Source: CAZJVD01 sp964549505 (GTDB taxonomy: Bacteria; Bdellovibrionota; UBA1018; CAZJVD01). Taken from it: a stretch of DNA of 64,000 bases. Below are positions 16,951 through 25,524 of this stretch, one piece after another; positions within the stretch are counted from its first letter, which is position 1, and each line of letters starts with the position of its first letter. The stretch covers positions 495,868-559,867 of the forward strand of contig CAZJVD010000001.1 in NCBI GenBank assembly GCA_964549505.1. The letters are read 5' to 3'. The notes beneath the pieces are model-generated. The model had not been told where the DNA came from. It saw nothing but the letters and a program-made list of their open reading frames with translations, and made no database searches. The position numbers were made by a program, and so were the translations under genes.

Positions 16951-17724
16951 TCAGATCACCTTTGCTTCTTCACGGAGGAGTTTTGCAAGATTCTGCGCTT
17001 GTGCAGCTGGTTCACCAGCGATCTTCTTTCCAGCCTGCTTAGGTGGAGGAAGTTCGAGCTTCGCGACCTTGATTTTCATATCGGTCGGAGCAACTCCTGC
17101 GTCCGACATCGGAATCGTTTTGATCTCTTTTTTCTTAGCTTTCATGATCTCAGGTAAACTCGCATAACGAGGTTTGTTCATGCCTTTTTGCGCGGCTATG
17201 ACGGCAGGAAGAGAACTCTCGACGATTTCAAAAGCTCCGCCTTCGATTTCGCGCTGGCAGGTGACCTTTGTTCCAGCGATATCGGCTTTCAGAGCAACCG
17301 TCACACAAGGAATTCCCATGAGTGAAGCGATCAATTGGCTCGTTTGCGCGGCGCCGTCATCAATGGCTTCTTTTCCGGTATAGACGACGTCCACCTTGGC
17401 TTCTTTTCCGAGCACACCAGCAATGGCTTTTGCGGCCATGAAGCAGTCGGCGTTCTCAGGAAGATCGATATGGATCCCATGATCGCAACCCATAGCAAGC
17501 GCCGTTCGAATCGTCTCTTGAACGCGTGCGGGACCGGCACACACCGCTGTGATGGTGCTCCCCGCATTTTTTGCCTTGATCTGGAGCGCTTCCTCGACAG
17601 CAAATTCATCGTAAGGGCTCATGATCCACTTGATGCCAGTGGTGTCGATCCAGGTTGAGTCGGGCTTAAGCTTGATCTTGGTCTCCGTGTCAGGGACCTG
17701 CTTGATGCAAACGTAGATGTTCAT
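16951..17724 (-). CDS. etfB: EtfB, electron transfer flavoprotein beta subunit
   Basis: A 257-residue EtfB. Landmarks are the N-terminal YVCIKQVPDTETKIKL, the WIMSPYDEFAVEEALQIK segment, a GKEAIDDGAAQTSQLIASL nucleotide-binding stretch, and the conserved loop region LPAVIAAQKGMNKPRYASLPEIMKAKKKEI. It is translated just ahead of etfA and follows dapD by 24 bases. Confidence 0.97.
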   Translation of the reverse strand: MNIYVCIKQVPDTETKIKLKPDSTWIDTTGIKWIMSPYDEFAVEEALQIKAKNAGSTITAVCAGPARVQETIRTALAMGCDHGIHIDLPENADCFMAAKAIAGVLGKEAKVDVVYTGKEAIDDGAAQTSQLIASLMGIPCVTVALKADIAGTKVTCQREIEGGAFEIVESSLPAVIAAQKGMNKPRYASLPEIMKAKKKEIKTIPMSDAGVAPTDMKIKVAKLELPPPKQAGKKIAGEPAAQAQNLAKLLREEAKVI

Positions 17725-17748
17725 GCCCTTAAGGATAAACGAGCGTGA

Positions 17749-18573
17749 TCAAAGTTGGAAGTCGCGAAGTGCTTGATTGAGTGAGGTTTTTTTGTCGGTG
17801 ACTTCGGTTCGCTTACCAATAATCATGGCACAAGGCACACCGAACGTTCCAGCTGGGTAGTCACGCGCGCGTGTTCCGGGAATCACGACGGAGTTTCTCG
17901 GAACGACCCCATTATAAATCTGTTCCTTCTCTCCCGTGACATCGATAATTTTTGTGCTTGCCGTGATCGTCACACCCGCACCGAGGACCGCGCCCGACTG
18001 AATCCAAGCACCTTCGACAATGATGCACCGACTTCCGACAAAGACTTCGTCTTCGACGATCACGGGGTTCGCTTGAAGAGGCTCCAGTACGCCACCGATT
18101 CCAACGCCGCCTGAAAGGTGAACGTTTTTTCCAATTTGTGCGCACGATCCAACCGTGGCCCATGTGTCGACCATGGTTCCCGACCCTACGTAAGCTCCGA
18201 TATTGACGTAGGATGGCATCAGAATGGCGCCCGGCTCGACATAAGCTCCACGACGAACGATCGCGTGAGGGACAGCGCGTACACCCTCTTGTCCCGTCCA
18301 TTTTTTGACGGGAATCTTGTCGTAGAATCGCAGGTCACCTGCTTCGATCACGGAACTCTTCTCGATCTTAAAGTAGAGCAAGATCGCCTTCTTAACCCAC
18401 TCGTGCGTCGTCCATGTTCCGTCCGGTTGCGGATCAGCCACGCGAATCTCGCCGCGATCGAGACCATCGATCACCGCACGAACGGCGTTGCGATGTTGAT
18501 CTTTTAACAGGGCAACATCGCCGCTTAGTTCGTACGCCAAATTGATCATGTCAGCCCAATGGTGGGATCTCAT
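17749..18573 (-). CDS. dapD: DapD, tetrahydrodipicolinate N-succinyltransferase
   Basis: About 274 residues, the same length as E. coli DapD. The left-handed beta-helix hexapeptide repeats run from about residue 100 to 230 (GAILMPSYVNIGAYVGSGTM...GVGIGGVLEPLQ). It transfers succinyl from succinyl-CoA to tetrahydrodipicolinate in the DAP/lysine pathway. The start at 18573 is chosen because its ATG overlaps the dapB TGA as ATGA, which fits translational coupling; the longer frame to 18636 would lie inside dapB. Confidence 0.95.
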   Translation of the reverse strand: MRSHHWADMINLAYELSGDVALLKDQHRNAVRAVIDGLDRGEIRVADPQPDGTWTTHEWVKKAILLYFKIEKSSVIEAGDLRFYDKIPVKKWTGQEGVRAVPHAIVRRGAYVEPGAILMPSYVNIGAYVGSGTMVDTWATVGSCAQIGKNVHLSGGVGIGGVLEPLQANPVIVEDEVFVGSRCIIVEGAWIQSGAVLGAGVTITASTKIIDVTGEKEQIYNGVVPRNSVVIPGTRARDYPAGTFGVPCAMIIGKRTEVTDKKTSLNQALRDFQL

Positions 18574-19262
18574 CTGCGTAACTCCTTGAGGTAATCTCCC
18601 ATTTCGAAATAGCCGCGTTTGCGTTTCGCAATCCAAAATCCGATATCCACCGCACCCTGTGCAAAAACACCGCGATTAAGCGCAAAATGTCGGATCTCTA
18701 GAAAATCATGACTACCGCTAAACCGAACGCCGTGTTCGCCCGGCAATTCGCCGGCACGAACGCTATGCATTTGCGGTTTTCTGACTCCGGAGGCGATGAG
18801 ATCGCGCTGAATCTCGAGAGCCGTACCGCTTGGAGCGTCTTTCTTGTGACGATGATGTTGTTCGAAAACAGAAACCTGATAGCCCAGTTTTTCCAGGCTA
18901 GGCGCAATCAAACGAAGGGCCTGTCGAAGATGTGCAACACCGACGGAAAAATTAGCGCCAACAAATACAGCTGTTCTCTTTGAAAGGCGCTTTAATAGAG
19001 CGCGATCTGCTTTTGTAATGCCTGTTGTTCCGACAACGAGTTTCGGAAGGGCTCCGTGCCGGACTTTCAGTAAGCCTTGAATGAGTTTTCGAAGTCCCTG
19101 CGGCGATGAAAAATCAATCCAAACGTTCGGACGATCAAAATCCGCGCGTGCGTGCTCGCGATCAAAATGTTCGATCACCGATGCGCCACGAGTTTTCTCT
19201 AAGATACTTTCCACATGACGGCCCATGCGGCCGCTCGATCCAGAGAGTCCGAAGGTCAGCAT
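18570..19262 (-). CDS. dapB: DapB, 4-hydroxy-tetrahydrodipicolinate reductase
   Basis: A 230-residue DapB. It has the nucleotide-binding GSSGRMG at the N-terminus, the VVGTTGI motif, GANFSVGV, and the catalytic signature EQHHRHKKDAPSGTA. At 230 residues it is shorter than the usual 260-270, with a compact segment between the first strand and WIDFSSP. It reduces the product of DapA with NAD(P)H. The start overlaps the dapA stop by 7 bases. Confidence 0.95.
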   Translation of the reverse strand: MLTFGLSGSSGRMGRHVESILEKTRGASVIEHFDREHARADFDRPNVWIDFSSPQGLRKLIQGLLKVRHGALPKLVVGTTGITKADRALLKRLSKRTAVFVGANFSVGVAHLRQALRLIAPSLEKLGYQVSVFEQHHRHKKDAPSGTALEIQRDLIASGVRKPQMHSVRAGELPGEHGVRFSGSHDFLEIRHFALNRGVFAQGAVDIGFWIAKRKRGYFEMGDYLKELRR

Positions 19263-20194
19263 AGTGCCTCAGTGAGTTTCGAATCGGACTTGAAGTATTC
19301 GAGCAACTTCACCTCGGCAGCGATCCGATCGATTTTCTGGCGATTTTCAGCAGAAAGTTCGACCAGTGGTCGACGGAGTCGCGCGGGAAAATCCATTCCG
19401 AGCGAAAGCATGTACTTGATCGGAACAGGGTTGGGTTCACAGAACATCGCGTTCCAAAGAGGAAAAACCTTGTCGTGGAGCTGCGTAGCTTTCTCCATGT
19501 TTCCGGTCGCCACAAGCTTTTCCATCGCGAGCAGCGCTTGCGGTGTAGCGTTCGAAGCGACAGAAATCGTGCCCGATCCGCCCTGCATCTGGTAAGCGCA
19601 CCACGTGAGGTCGTCTCCACTGAGGTATACAAAGTCTTTTCGTACAGATTGAACACGGTTTCGAACCTCAGTCGCGTAGTTCAAGTCTCCTGTCGCGTCT
19701 TTAATGCCGACAATGCGTGGATGCTTGGCAAGTTCAGCAACGGTTTCGGGTTGGACGCTCACAATCGTCCTCCCTGGAACATTATACAAAATGATATCGC
19801 AGGGAACGTTGTCGGCGACCGCGCGGAAGTGTTCGATAAGGCCGCGCTGCTGAGGCTTATTATAATAGGGTGTGACTACAAGAGCGCACGTGGCGCCGAG
19901 TTCGACAGCGGTACCTGTGTTTTTAATCGTCTCAGCTGTGTTGTTGGTGCCTGTGCCCGGCATCACACGAAGTTTTTTCTCCCGACCGAACCGCAATGTC
20001 CGCTCGATGAGTTTGATGCGTTCTTCTGCCGAGAGTGTTGGCGACTCACCCGTTGTTCCGCACGGAACGAGACCTGTGATTCCGGCGCGATGTTGGAACT
20101 CGAGCAAGCGATCGAAGGCCGACCAATCAATCGAGCCCTGAGCATCAAACGGTGTAGCGAGCGCGGTCCAGACTCCCGAATACTTTGTGTTCAT
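19256..20194 (-). CDS. dapA: DapA, 4-hydroxy-tetrahydrodipicolinate synthase
   Basis: About 312 residues from the ATG at 20194; a GTG at 20212 is an alternative. It shows the class I aldolase pattern of DapA: GVWTALATPF, the CGTTGESPTL loop, the catalytic Tyr in LYNVPGRT and the Schiff-base Lys in GIKDATGD. It condenses pyruvate with aspartate semialdehyde. dapA, dapB and dapD overlap in order, forming a compact DAP operon that feeds both peptidoglycan and lysine. Confidence 0.96.
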   Translation of the reverse strand: MNTKYSGVWTALATPFDAQGSIDWSAFDRLLEFQHRAGITGLVPCGTTGESPTLSAEERIKLIERTLRFGREKKLRVMPGTGTNNTAETIKNTGTAVELGATCALVVTPYYNKPQQRGLIEHFRAVADNVPCDIILYNVPGRTIVSVQPETVAELAKHPRIVGIKDATGDLNYATEVRNRVQSVRKDFVYLSGDDLTWCAYQMQGGSGTISVASNATPQALLAMEKLVATGNMEKATQLHDKVFPLWNAMFCEPNPVPIKYMLSLGMDFPARLRRPLVELSAENRQKIDRIAAEVKLLEYFKSDSKLTEALC

Positions 20195-20228
20195 GCTGTT
20201 ATGCGTTATCACTGTAATCTCGCGACTG

Positions 20229-21524
20229 TCAAACAGTCTCTGCGTCGACTAAATCCTCGTAATTTTCGCGGTAACGAATCACGCGATACGACTTTCCGGT
20301 GACGAGGATTTCAGCCGGTAGCGGGCGACTGTTGTACCGACTTGCCATCGACATGCCGTAAGCGCCGGCGGAAAGTATAGCCAGGCGATCACCAGCGCAA
20401 ATGGATTTCGGAAGCATACGTGCTTTCCCAAGAAAGTCTGCGCTCTCGCAGACAGGACCGACGACATCAGTCTTGGTTTTCTTTCCTGTCTTTTTTTCGA
20501 GGCTAACGATTTCGTGATTGCCTCCATAGAGCGCAGGTCGAATCAATTCGCTCATTGAGGCATCCACGATTAGAAAATCTTTTCCGTGCCCCTCTTTGCG
20601 ATACAAAACCTTCGTGATGAGCATACCGGCCTCGGCAGCGATGGACTTCCCGGGCTCGAGTAACACTTCGTAAGTCGGAAACCCTTTTCTCGAAGTGAAG
20701 AATACTTTCTTAATAAGCTGACAATAGGACTTAAGCGACGGAGGACTCTTACAATCCCCGTAGGGGGCTGCCAATCCGCCACCGAGATCTGCAACCGTGA
20801 GTGGATCAGCGCCCTGTTTCTTTCGAATGATGTTGAGTTCATCAAGAAGGTCGCGTGCTTTCAGAAACGCCTCACGAAACGGGCCGAGCGATCCAATTCC
20901 ACTTCCAATATGGATACTGATCCCCTCGAGTTTGATCCACGGCGAGTCGGCGAGTGATTTAACGATAGCGAGGATCTTCGAGCGGCTGAGGCCAAACTTT
21001 CCCGACCTCAGACCTGTCGCTATATAAGGATGGGTCTTAGCGTTCACGTCGGGGTTGAATCGCAGAAGCACCGGGGCTGGCTTACGGAGTTCGCCGGCAA
21101 TTCGTTCAATACTTCGTAACTCAGCTTCGGACTCGACATGGAACGATCGAATCCCTGTGTTACCGAACTGGAGAGCCGCAAGAATTTCTGCATCCGATTT
21201 TCCCACGCCGGAAAATACGATGCGACCGCCGGAGGCCCAGATCTGTCCTGCTCGATACAGCTCTCCACCCGACACGATGTCGAGTCCGGCACCCGCCTGA
21301 TAGAGAAGGTTGAGGATCGCGATGTTTGAGTTCGCTTTCACGGCGAAGAAAATCTGATGAGGGTGACCCTTCAGCTCGTTCTGCATTTCACGCAGTGGTT
21401 TCAGAAACGCCGCTGCCGAGTAGAGATAAAAAGGCGTCTGAACTGCCGCAGACAGACGTTGAACCGACACGTCCTCACAGAAAAAGTCCTGAGACCTACT
21501 CGTAGATCGAGGCGACGGCTTCAT
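20229..21524 (-). CDS. lysA: LysA, diaminopimelate decarboxylase
   Basis: A 431-residue PLP enzyme with Lys63 in FFAVKANSN, the GGGLAAPYG loop and the catalytic Cys in VGPVCESADFLG, followed by AGAYGMSMASRYNSRPLPAE. It converts meso-DAP to lysine. The ATG overlaps the lptM stop as ATGA, and dapA follows after about 35 bases. Confidence 0.96.
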   Translation of the reverse strand: MKPSPRSTSRSQDFFCEDVSVQRLSAAVQTPFYLYSAAAFLKPLREMQNELKGHPHQIFFAVKANSNIAILNLLYQAGAGLDIVSGGELYRAGQIWASGGRIVFSGVGKSDAEILAALQFGNTGIRSFHVESEAELRSIERIAGELRKPAPVLLRFNPDVNAKTHPYIATGLRSGKFGLSRSKILAIVKSLADSPWIKLEGISIHIGSGIGSLGPFREAFLKARDLLDELNIIRKKQGADPLTVADLGGGLAAPYGDCKSPPSLKSYCQLIKKVFFTSRKGFPTYEVLLEPGKSIAAEAGMLITKVLYRKEGHGKDFLIVDASMSELIRPALYGGNHEIVSLEKKTGKKTKTDVVGPVCESADFLGKARMLPKSICAGDRLAILSAGAYGMSMASRYNSRPLPAEILVTGKSYRVIRYRENYEDLVDAETV

Positions 21525-21715
21525 TTTTTATAGAGCTTATGAGTTTTCTGTTGCTGCGGATTTTCGAGATCGAGCTCATCCCGATCGGCAGGGTCCGAAG
21601 CTTGGGGTGTGTCCGGAAGTGGCGGCTGCGGCGGACCTTTGACGCCACACGCGCTTTGAAAAAGCAGGATCATGCTCGCGAGCAGTAAGGGCACCGCATC
21701 GGACTTTTCAGTCAT
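21521..21715 (-). CDS. lptM: LptM/YifL-like small lipoprotein
   Basis: A 64-residue lipoprotein with lipobox FQSAC followed by GVKGPPQPPLP, the signature of the LptM (formerly YifL) family. LptM helps oxidative maturation of the LptDE lipopolysaccharide translocon in E. coli. Its position just ahead of lysA is typical in proteobacteria. The C-terminal tail is acidic then basic and has no recognised function. Confidence 0.8.
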   Translation of the reverse strand: MTEKSDAVPLLLASMILLFQSACGVKGPPQPPLPDTPQASDPADRDELDLENPQQQKTHKLYKK

Positions 21716-21718
21716 GGA

Positions 21719-23068
21719 TCAGAACCTTAGCACAAGGCCCGCACCGATCATATCGAGTCCCACGTCGGTGCGGAGGTACCAATGAGGTCCAATCCGAAAG
21801 AAGGACCCGACGCCGATGGAGGGTAGGATCGAACTTAGATTCGAGACGGCTTCTTCGCTTCCATCAAAAGCCGATTGCACAAAGTTCTTTACGAACCCAG
21901 CATAAACAAACGCGCCCAGACCCTCTGTAAAATGAACATTATAACGAAGGTTCATAATGATCGGCATGACGGTGTAGGCGTCGCTGTCGGTTTCGTAGTT
22001 CAGAACTTTGTAAACGAAGAACCCGGTGTCGAGCGTTAGAGAGTCTTGATAGGGGCCTTTGGTAATCCAGAAGTTTCGTTTCAACGTCCGACCATAGCGG
22101 AGACCCGCTCCTGAAAAGTATTCGCTCGTTGTAACGGGTTTCGAAAAAGTTTGACCGTTTTGCTCGAACGTCTCGGTTTGGATCGCGCCCGCTTCGTCGC
22201 GCGCAAAACCCAGGTTGCGAACAATACCGGCCTGAATACTCATCCAGCTGTCGTCTTGGTCGAGAGGTCGTTTCTCCTCGATGACCATTTGATTGAGATA
22301 GGTCTCGGACTCGCTTGCTCCAAAGCCATCGGGTGCTGGTGACGTTCCTTTGTCGAGGTCGGGGTCAAACGCTGCGATCTTTCCGGCTGTTTCCATTCGC
22401 GCGTTTGAAATCTCTTCGGGCTGGTTCGGAAGAATTTCGGCCGGTGGTTGATCTTGGTCGGACTCTGGTGGTGCGTCCTCATTAAAGGTCTCGTCGTCAA
22501 ATGCCTCGGGCGGTGCGTCGAGATCCGAGTCAAAAGCTGGCGGCGCGCCTTCGGGTAACGCCTGGCTGCCGGGGTCATTAAGTTCTTGGTCGAGTGCTTG
22601 GTCAGCTGCCTGGGGCTCGGCGTCAGGAATGAGGGCTGGGTTGTCGACCTCGAGTTCTTTTAGGTCGTCGTTGTCCTGCTGAATTTCTTCGGCTGTTCGC
22701 GGTGGGTAGTAGTCGGAAACTTTTTCGATCGCTCGAAGGGGGTCGGTGACCGTGAGCTCATTAATGTTGGCGTATGTGCGTCGAATTCGGCTTCCACCAA
22801 ACTGCGAACCGTGGTTGTAAGATTTTATGACGCGAAACGCCATGGCGTTCTCTCCGCCGCGCCTTGTAAGGATGATGCGACCGAGGGCCGGCCGGTGTTC
22901 GCTCTCATCTTTAAAGATGTAAACCTGCTTTGATTTGCTGCGAGCCGCAACGACGAGCGGGAAGGTGTCGGCGATGATGGCGGGTTCAGAATCGATAGCG
23001 CTACCTGGCACACTCGGCGCCGTGATTAAGTACACAAATAATAAAAAGGTTCCCACCCACCGCTTCAT
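21719..23068 (-). CDS. Outer-membrane-like protein with acidic linker
   Basis: A 449-residue exported protein. After the signal peptide (residues 1-24) comes a small domain with VVAARSKSKQVYIF, then a Pro/Asp/Glu-rich disordered linker of about 110 residues (140-250). The C-terminal 200 residues look like a beta-barrel, with alternating hydrophobic strands and a terminal aromatic residue (GAGLVLRF), the usual BAM signal. It heads the long minus-strand run that continues through lptM, lysA, dap and etf genes; its stop is 3 bases before lptM begins. I do not recognise a named family. Confidence 0.7.
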   Translation of the reverse strand: MKRWVGTFLLFVYLITAPSVPGSAIDSEPAIIADTFPLVVAARSKSKQVYIFKDESEHRPALGRIILTRRGGENAMAFRVIKSYNHGSQFGGSRIRRTYANINELTVTDPLRAIEKVSDYYPPRTAEEIQQDNDDLKELEVDNPALIPDAEPQAADQALDQELNDPGSQALPEGAPPAFDSDLDAPPEAFDDETFNEDAPPESDQDQPPAEILPNQPEEISNARMETAGKIAAFDPDLDKGTSPAPDGFGASESETYLNQMVIEEKRPLDQDDSWMSIQAGIVRNLGFARDEAGAIQTETFEQNGQTFSKPVTTSEYFSGAGLRYGRTLKRNFWITKGPYQDSLTLDTGFFVYKVLNYETDSDAYTVMPIIMNLRYNVHFTEGLGAFVYAGFVKNFVQSAFDGSEEAVSNLSSILPSIGVGSFFRIGPHWYLRTDVGLDMIGAGLVLRF

Positions 23069-23095
23069 CGTCTATTGATTTCAGTCTAACGGCGG

Positions 23096-24109
23096 ATGAA
23101 ACGAGTTCAATCGGTATTAATTGCAGTCAGTATCGGCCTAGCGACAACCTCTGATTTCGCGCACGCAATCACGGCCGCGAGCAATTGGTTGCAGAGTCTA
23201 TCGGAGTTGTCACCGACGTCTCCCGCAAGCAACCTTCTTCCTATTAAAACCGAAGCGATGCATGAGATCGGTTCGCGTCGCGTATCGGCGCGCGAAGAAA
23301 CAGCTCTCTTAGATCTTGTGGAGCGATTTGCAGGCCTTCGCGATCGTGAGAGCGCACTCGAGATTCTACGTTTTCTCGAAACGAAGTCAGTCGGATACAA
23401 GAAAAAGTCGATTCAGCTCAAGCTCGATCGTGTTGCTCGCGTGTTTTTTTCATCGGAAGGATTTAATGCTTATCAGGAAGGCTTGAGCCTTCTGACGACC
23501 TCGCGTGCCGAAGAGGCCCGCTCACGTCTCATGAAGGCAGCCGATCTCGAGCCCAGTAACGTCGAAGTGTTGATCCGTATGGGGCAGGCGTTAGTGGTCC
23601 TGCAAGAGTCCGAAGCTGCGATCTCCTATCTTAAGAAAGCTTTCGCGTTTCATCCGTTTCGTAACGAAGTGACTCTGTGGCGCGGACGAGCAGAGTTTCT
23701 CGCGCACGGTTCAGTCGAGGCACTTCCGCTCCTCGCCGCGGCGACCAAAGCATTGCCCGGCAGTGAGACCGCAACGCTCTGGTACGTCGAAGCGCTCGCA
23801 GCTTCCACCAGTACGTCCGATCAAACACAGGCTGTCGCACTTCTTAGATCCGCAGTCGTGAAAAAACCAAACTCAGCGGTGTTGCGATTGCAGTACGCCG
23901 AACTTCTGAAGAGTCGAGGTGCAGTGGCGTTGGCTCGTGACGAGATTCGAAAGGTCTTAGGACCGGAAGGCGCGAAAGGTGCGGAGTCCAAGAGCGCGCT
24001 AACTTTTGAGCCGGCCTCTGCTCAGGGGGATCTTGGTTTCCAGCCTTACGATCTCGCGCAGACCATGGTTCGAGCGCAGGCTGTTTTCGCGGGACTCGAA
24101 GGTCGCTGA
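23096..24109 (+). CDS. Exported TPR protein
   Basis: A 337-residue protein with a signal peptide (MKRVQSVLIAVSIGLATTSDFAHA) and TPR-like helices, clearest at residues 135-200 (NAYQEGLSLLTTSRAEEARSRLMKAADLEPSNVEVLIRMGQALVVL). It is divergent from the outer-membrane-like gene, with only 27 bases between the start codons. It is probably periplasmic, with partner unknown. It ends just ahead of the partition locus. Confidence 0.72.
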   Translation: MKRVQSVLIAVSIGLATTSDFAHAITAASNWLQSLSELSPTSPASNLLPIKTEAMHEIGSRRVSAREETALLDLVERFAGLRDRESALEILRFLETKSVGYKKKSIQLKLDRVARVFFSSEGFNAYQEGLSLLTTSRAEEARSRLMKAADLEPSNVEVLIRMGQALVVLQESEAAISYLKKAFAFHPFRNEVTLWRGRAEFLAHGSVEALPLLAAATKALPGSETATLWYVEALAASTSTSDQTQAVALLRSAVVKKPNSAVLRLQYAELLKSRGAVALARDEIRKVLGPEGAKGAESKSALTFEPASAQGDLGFQPYDLAQTMVRAQAVFAGLEGR

Positions 24110-24147
24110 CGGACGCGATCATTATTTTTAAACTCTAACTAAAAACA

Positions 24148-24170
24148 TGACGGTCGCCGCGGCGACCAAG
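24148..24170. promoter_or_regulatory. ParB/ParA-site candidate 1: 16-bp palindrome
   Basis: GGTCGCCGCGGCGACC at 24152-24167 is a perfect palindrome flanked by TGAC on the left and AAG on the right. The same 23-base unit recurs 53 bases later. It is unlike the common parS consensus TGTTTCACGTGAAACA. It lies upstream of parA and may be an operator, a centromere, or both. Confidence 0.75.
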
Positions 24171-24200
24171 TGACGTCAGGGATCAGCGACGCAGAAAATG

Positions 24201-24223
24201 TGACGGTCGCCATGGCGACCAAG
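24201..24223. promoter_or_regulatory. ParB/ParA-site candidate 2: 16-bp palindrome
   Basis: GGTCGCCATGGCGACC at 24205-24220 is a perfect palindrome, again flanked by TGAC and AAG. The 53-base distance to site 1 is close to five helical turns, so both sites face the same side of the DNA. Confidence 0.75.
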
Positions 24224-24326
24224 CGAAATGTGTTGCACGTCAAAAACGTAACAACGTACAATGAGTCGAAGTCTTATCGTCAGTGCCAGAATTTTGTTTC
24301 ATGCTACGGAAGGAGAGGAACAAAAG

Positions 24327-25499
24327 ATGTCACAGTTTAAAGAAGCCCTGTTCACCACGAGCGATTTTGCAAAGATCGCTAAGCTCGATCGCGACATCAT
24401 TCACCAGCTCGAGGCCGACGGCCTTCTCGAGGTCACCCGAAAAAAAGTAGGGAACGTCGAGAAGCGGATGGTCTCTCTCGAGAGTGCTCAACGTTACTTT
24501 CATAGCATGCGCGAACTCTACGCCAAGCTTGGAACTCCACAGTTGGAGGTCGGAGCGGGCGCGCCAGTATCTTCGGGAACTTTGGTCGCCACGGCGACCG
24601 TCGAAAATCTCGCAGTTCCTGGGTCCGAAGGCGCGGAAGGAGTCGGTCAATCCACGGTCGCCGCGGCGACCAACCCCCTGAGTGGCTCGGGTTTGTCCGA
24701 AGCGGCTCAGTACATCCTCACGAACTCCGTTTTTGTGCGTCAGCCTAAGCACAAAATTCAGATGTTCTACAACGTGAAGGGTGGAACCGGTAAGTCGACG
24801 ATGACGGCTCAATATGTAATGAGAGCGGCGATGCTCGGTTACAAGATCCTCGCAATCGATCTCGATGGTCAGGGCCATCTGTCACTCAATCTGGATGTTC
24901 TTGATGGTCATGAACGTCCGACGGTCTACGATGTTCTGATCAACGACCTTCCGATTCGCAATGCGATAGTGAACGTGGCGCCTGGTCTCGATCTTGTTCC
25001 GGCAAACCTGGGACTTTGTAATATTGAGATTCCGCTCAATCACAAACCCCGTCGTGAATATCGTCTGTCAGAAGCGATTCAATCGATTGCTGGTGACTAC
25101 GATCTGATCGTCGCGGACACCAATCCTGCGGCTTCGATTCTCAATAGCTCGATGTTGGTGGCGGCAGAGCTCGTAAACGTGGTTTGCGCTACGAATCCCC
25201 TCTCGTTTCACGGAATGTCACTCGTGATTTCGACGATTGAAGAGATGGAACGTGAGTTTAAGCACGAACTCGCGCTTAAAATCATCCCGAACATGTACGA
25301 CAACCGCGAAATCATCAGTCAAGAGGTCCTTGGCGAACTGAGATCGCAGTTTCAAGACCTGTGCACGCAAGCCGTGGTCAATCGCAGTGCAGATATTAAC
25401 GAGGCAACGAAGCGAAGAACGTCAGTTCTGCTTGTCAATCCTCGCGGGACAGCTTCAACAGACATCAATGCGCTCACTGAAGAGCTCTTGTTTTCATAA
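24327..25499 (+). CDS. parA: ParA-type partition ATPase with N-terminal MerR-like DNA-binding domain
   Basis: About 390 residues. Residues 1-70 look like a MerR/winged-helix DNA-binding domain (TTSDFAKIAKLDRDIIHQLEADGLLEV). A linker at about 72-145 rich in Ala, Thr, Gly and Ser follows. Then comes a ParA ATPase with deviant Walker A KGGTGKST (151-158), IDLDGQGHLS and IVADTNPAA. P1-type plasmid ParA proteins also carry an N-terminal operator-binding domain, whereas ordinary chromosomal ParA does not. The ATG at 24327 has AGGAGAGG upstream. Two of the palindromic sites lie inside the linker coding sequence. It is followed by parB after 25 bases. Confidence 0.88.
   Translation: MSQFKEALFTTSDFAKIAKLDRDIIHQLEADGLLEVTRKKVGNVEKRMVSLESAQRYFHSMRELYAKLGTPQLEVGAGAPVSSGTLVATATVENLAVPGSEGAEGVGQSTVAAATNPLSGSGLSEAAQYILTNSVFVRQPKHKIQMFYNVKGGTGKSTMTAQYVMRAAMLGYKILAIDLDGQGHLSLNLDVLDGHERPTVYDVLINDLPIRNAIVNVAPGLDLVPANLGLCNIEIPLNHKPRREYRLSEAIQSIAGDYDLIVADTNPAASILNSSMLVAAELVNVVCATNPLSFHGMSLVISTIEEMEREFKHELALKIIPNMYDNREIISQEVLGELRSQFQDLCTQAVVNRSADINEATKRRTSVLLVNPRGTASTDINALTEELLFS
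24584..24599. promoter_or_regulatory. Palindrome site 3 within the parA coding sequence
   Basis: GGTCGCCACGGCGACC has perfect 7-bp arms around a central AC. It encodes part of the linker (residues 87-91, V-A-T-A-T). The match to the upstream sites is 15 of 16. Confidence 0.7.
24656..24671. promoter_or_regulatory. Palindrome site 4 within the parA coding sequence
   Basis: GGTCGCCGCGGCGACC is identical to site 1. It encodes V-A-A-A-T in the same linker, 72 bases after site 3. Confidence 0.7.
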
Positions 25500-25524
25500 A
25501 AAGAAAACAGAATAGGAGAAAATC

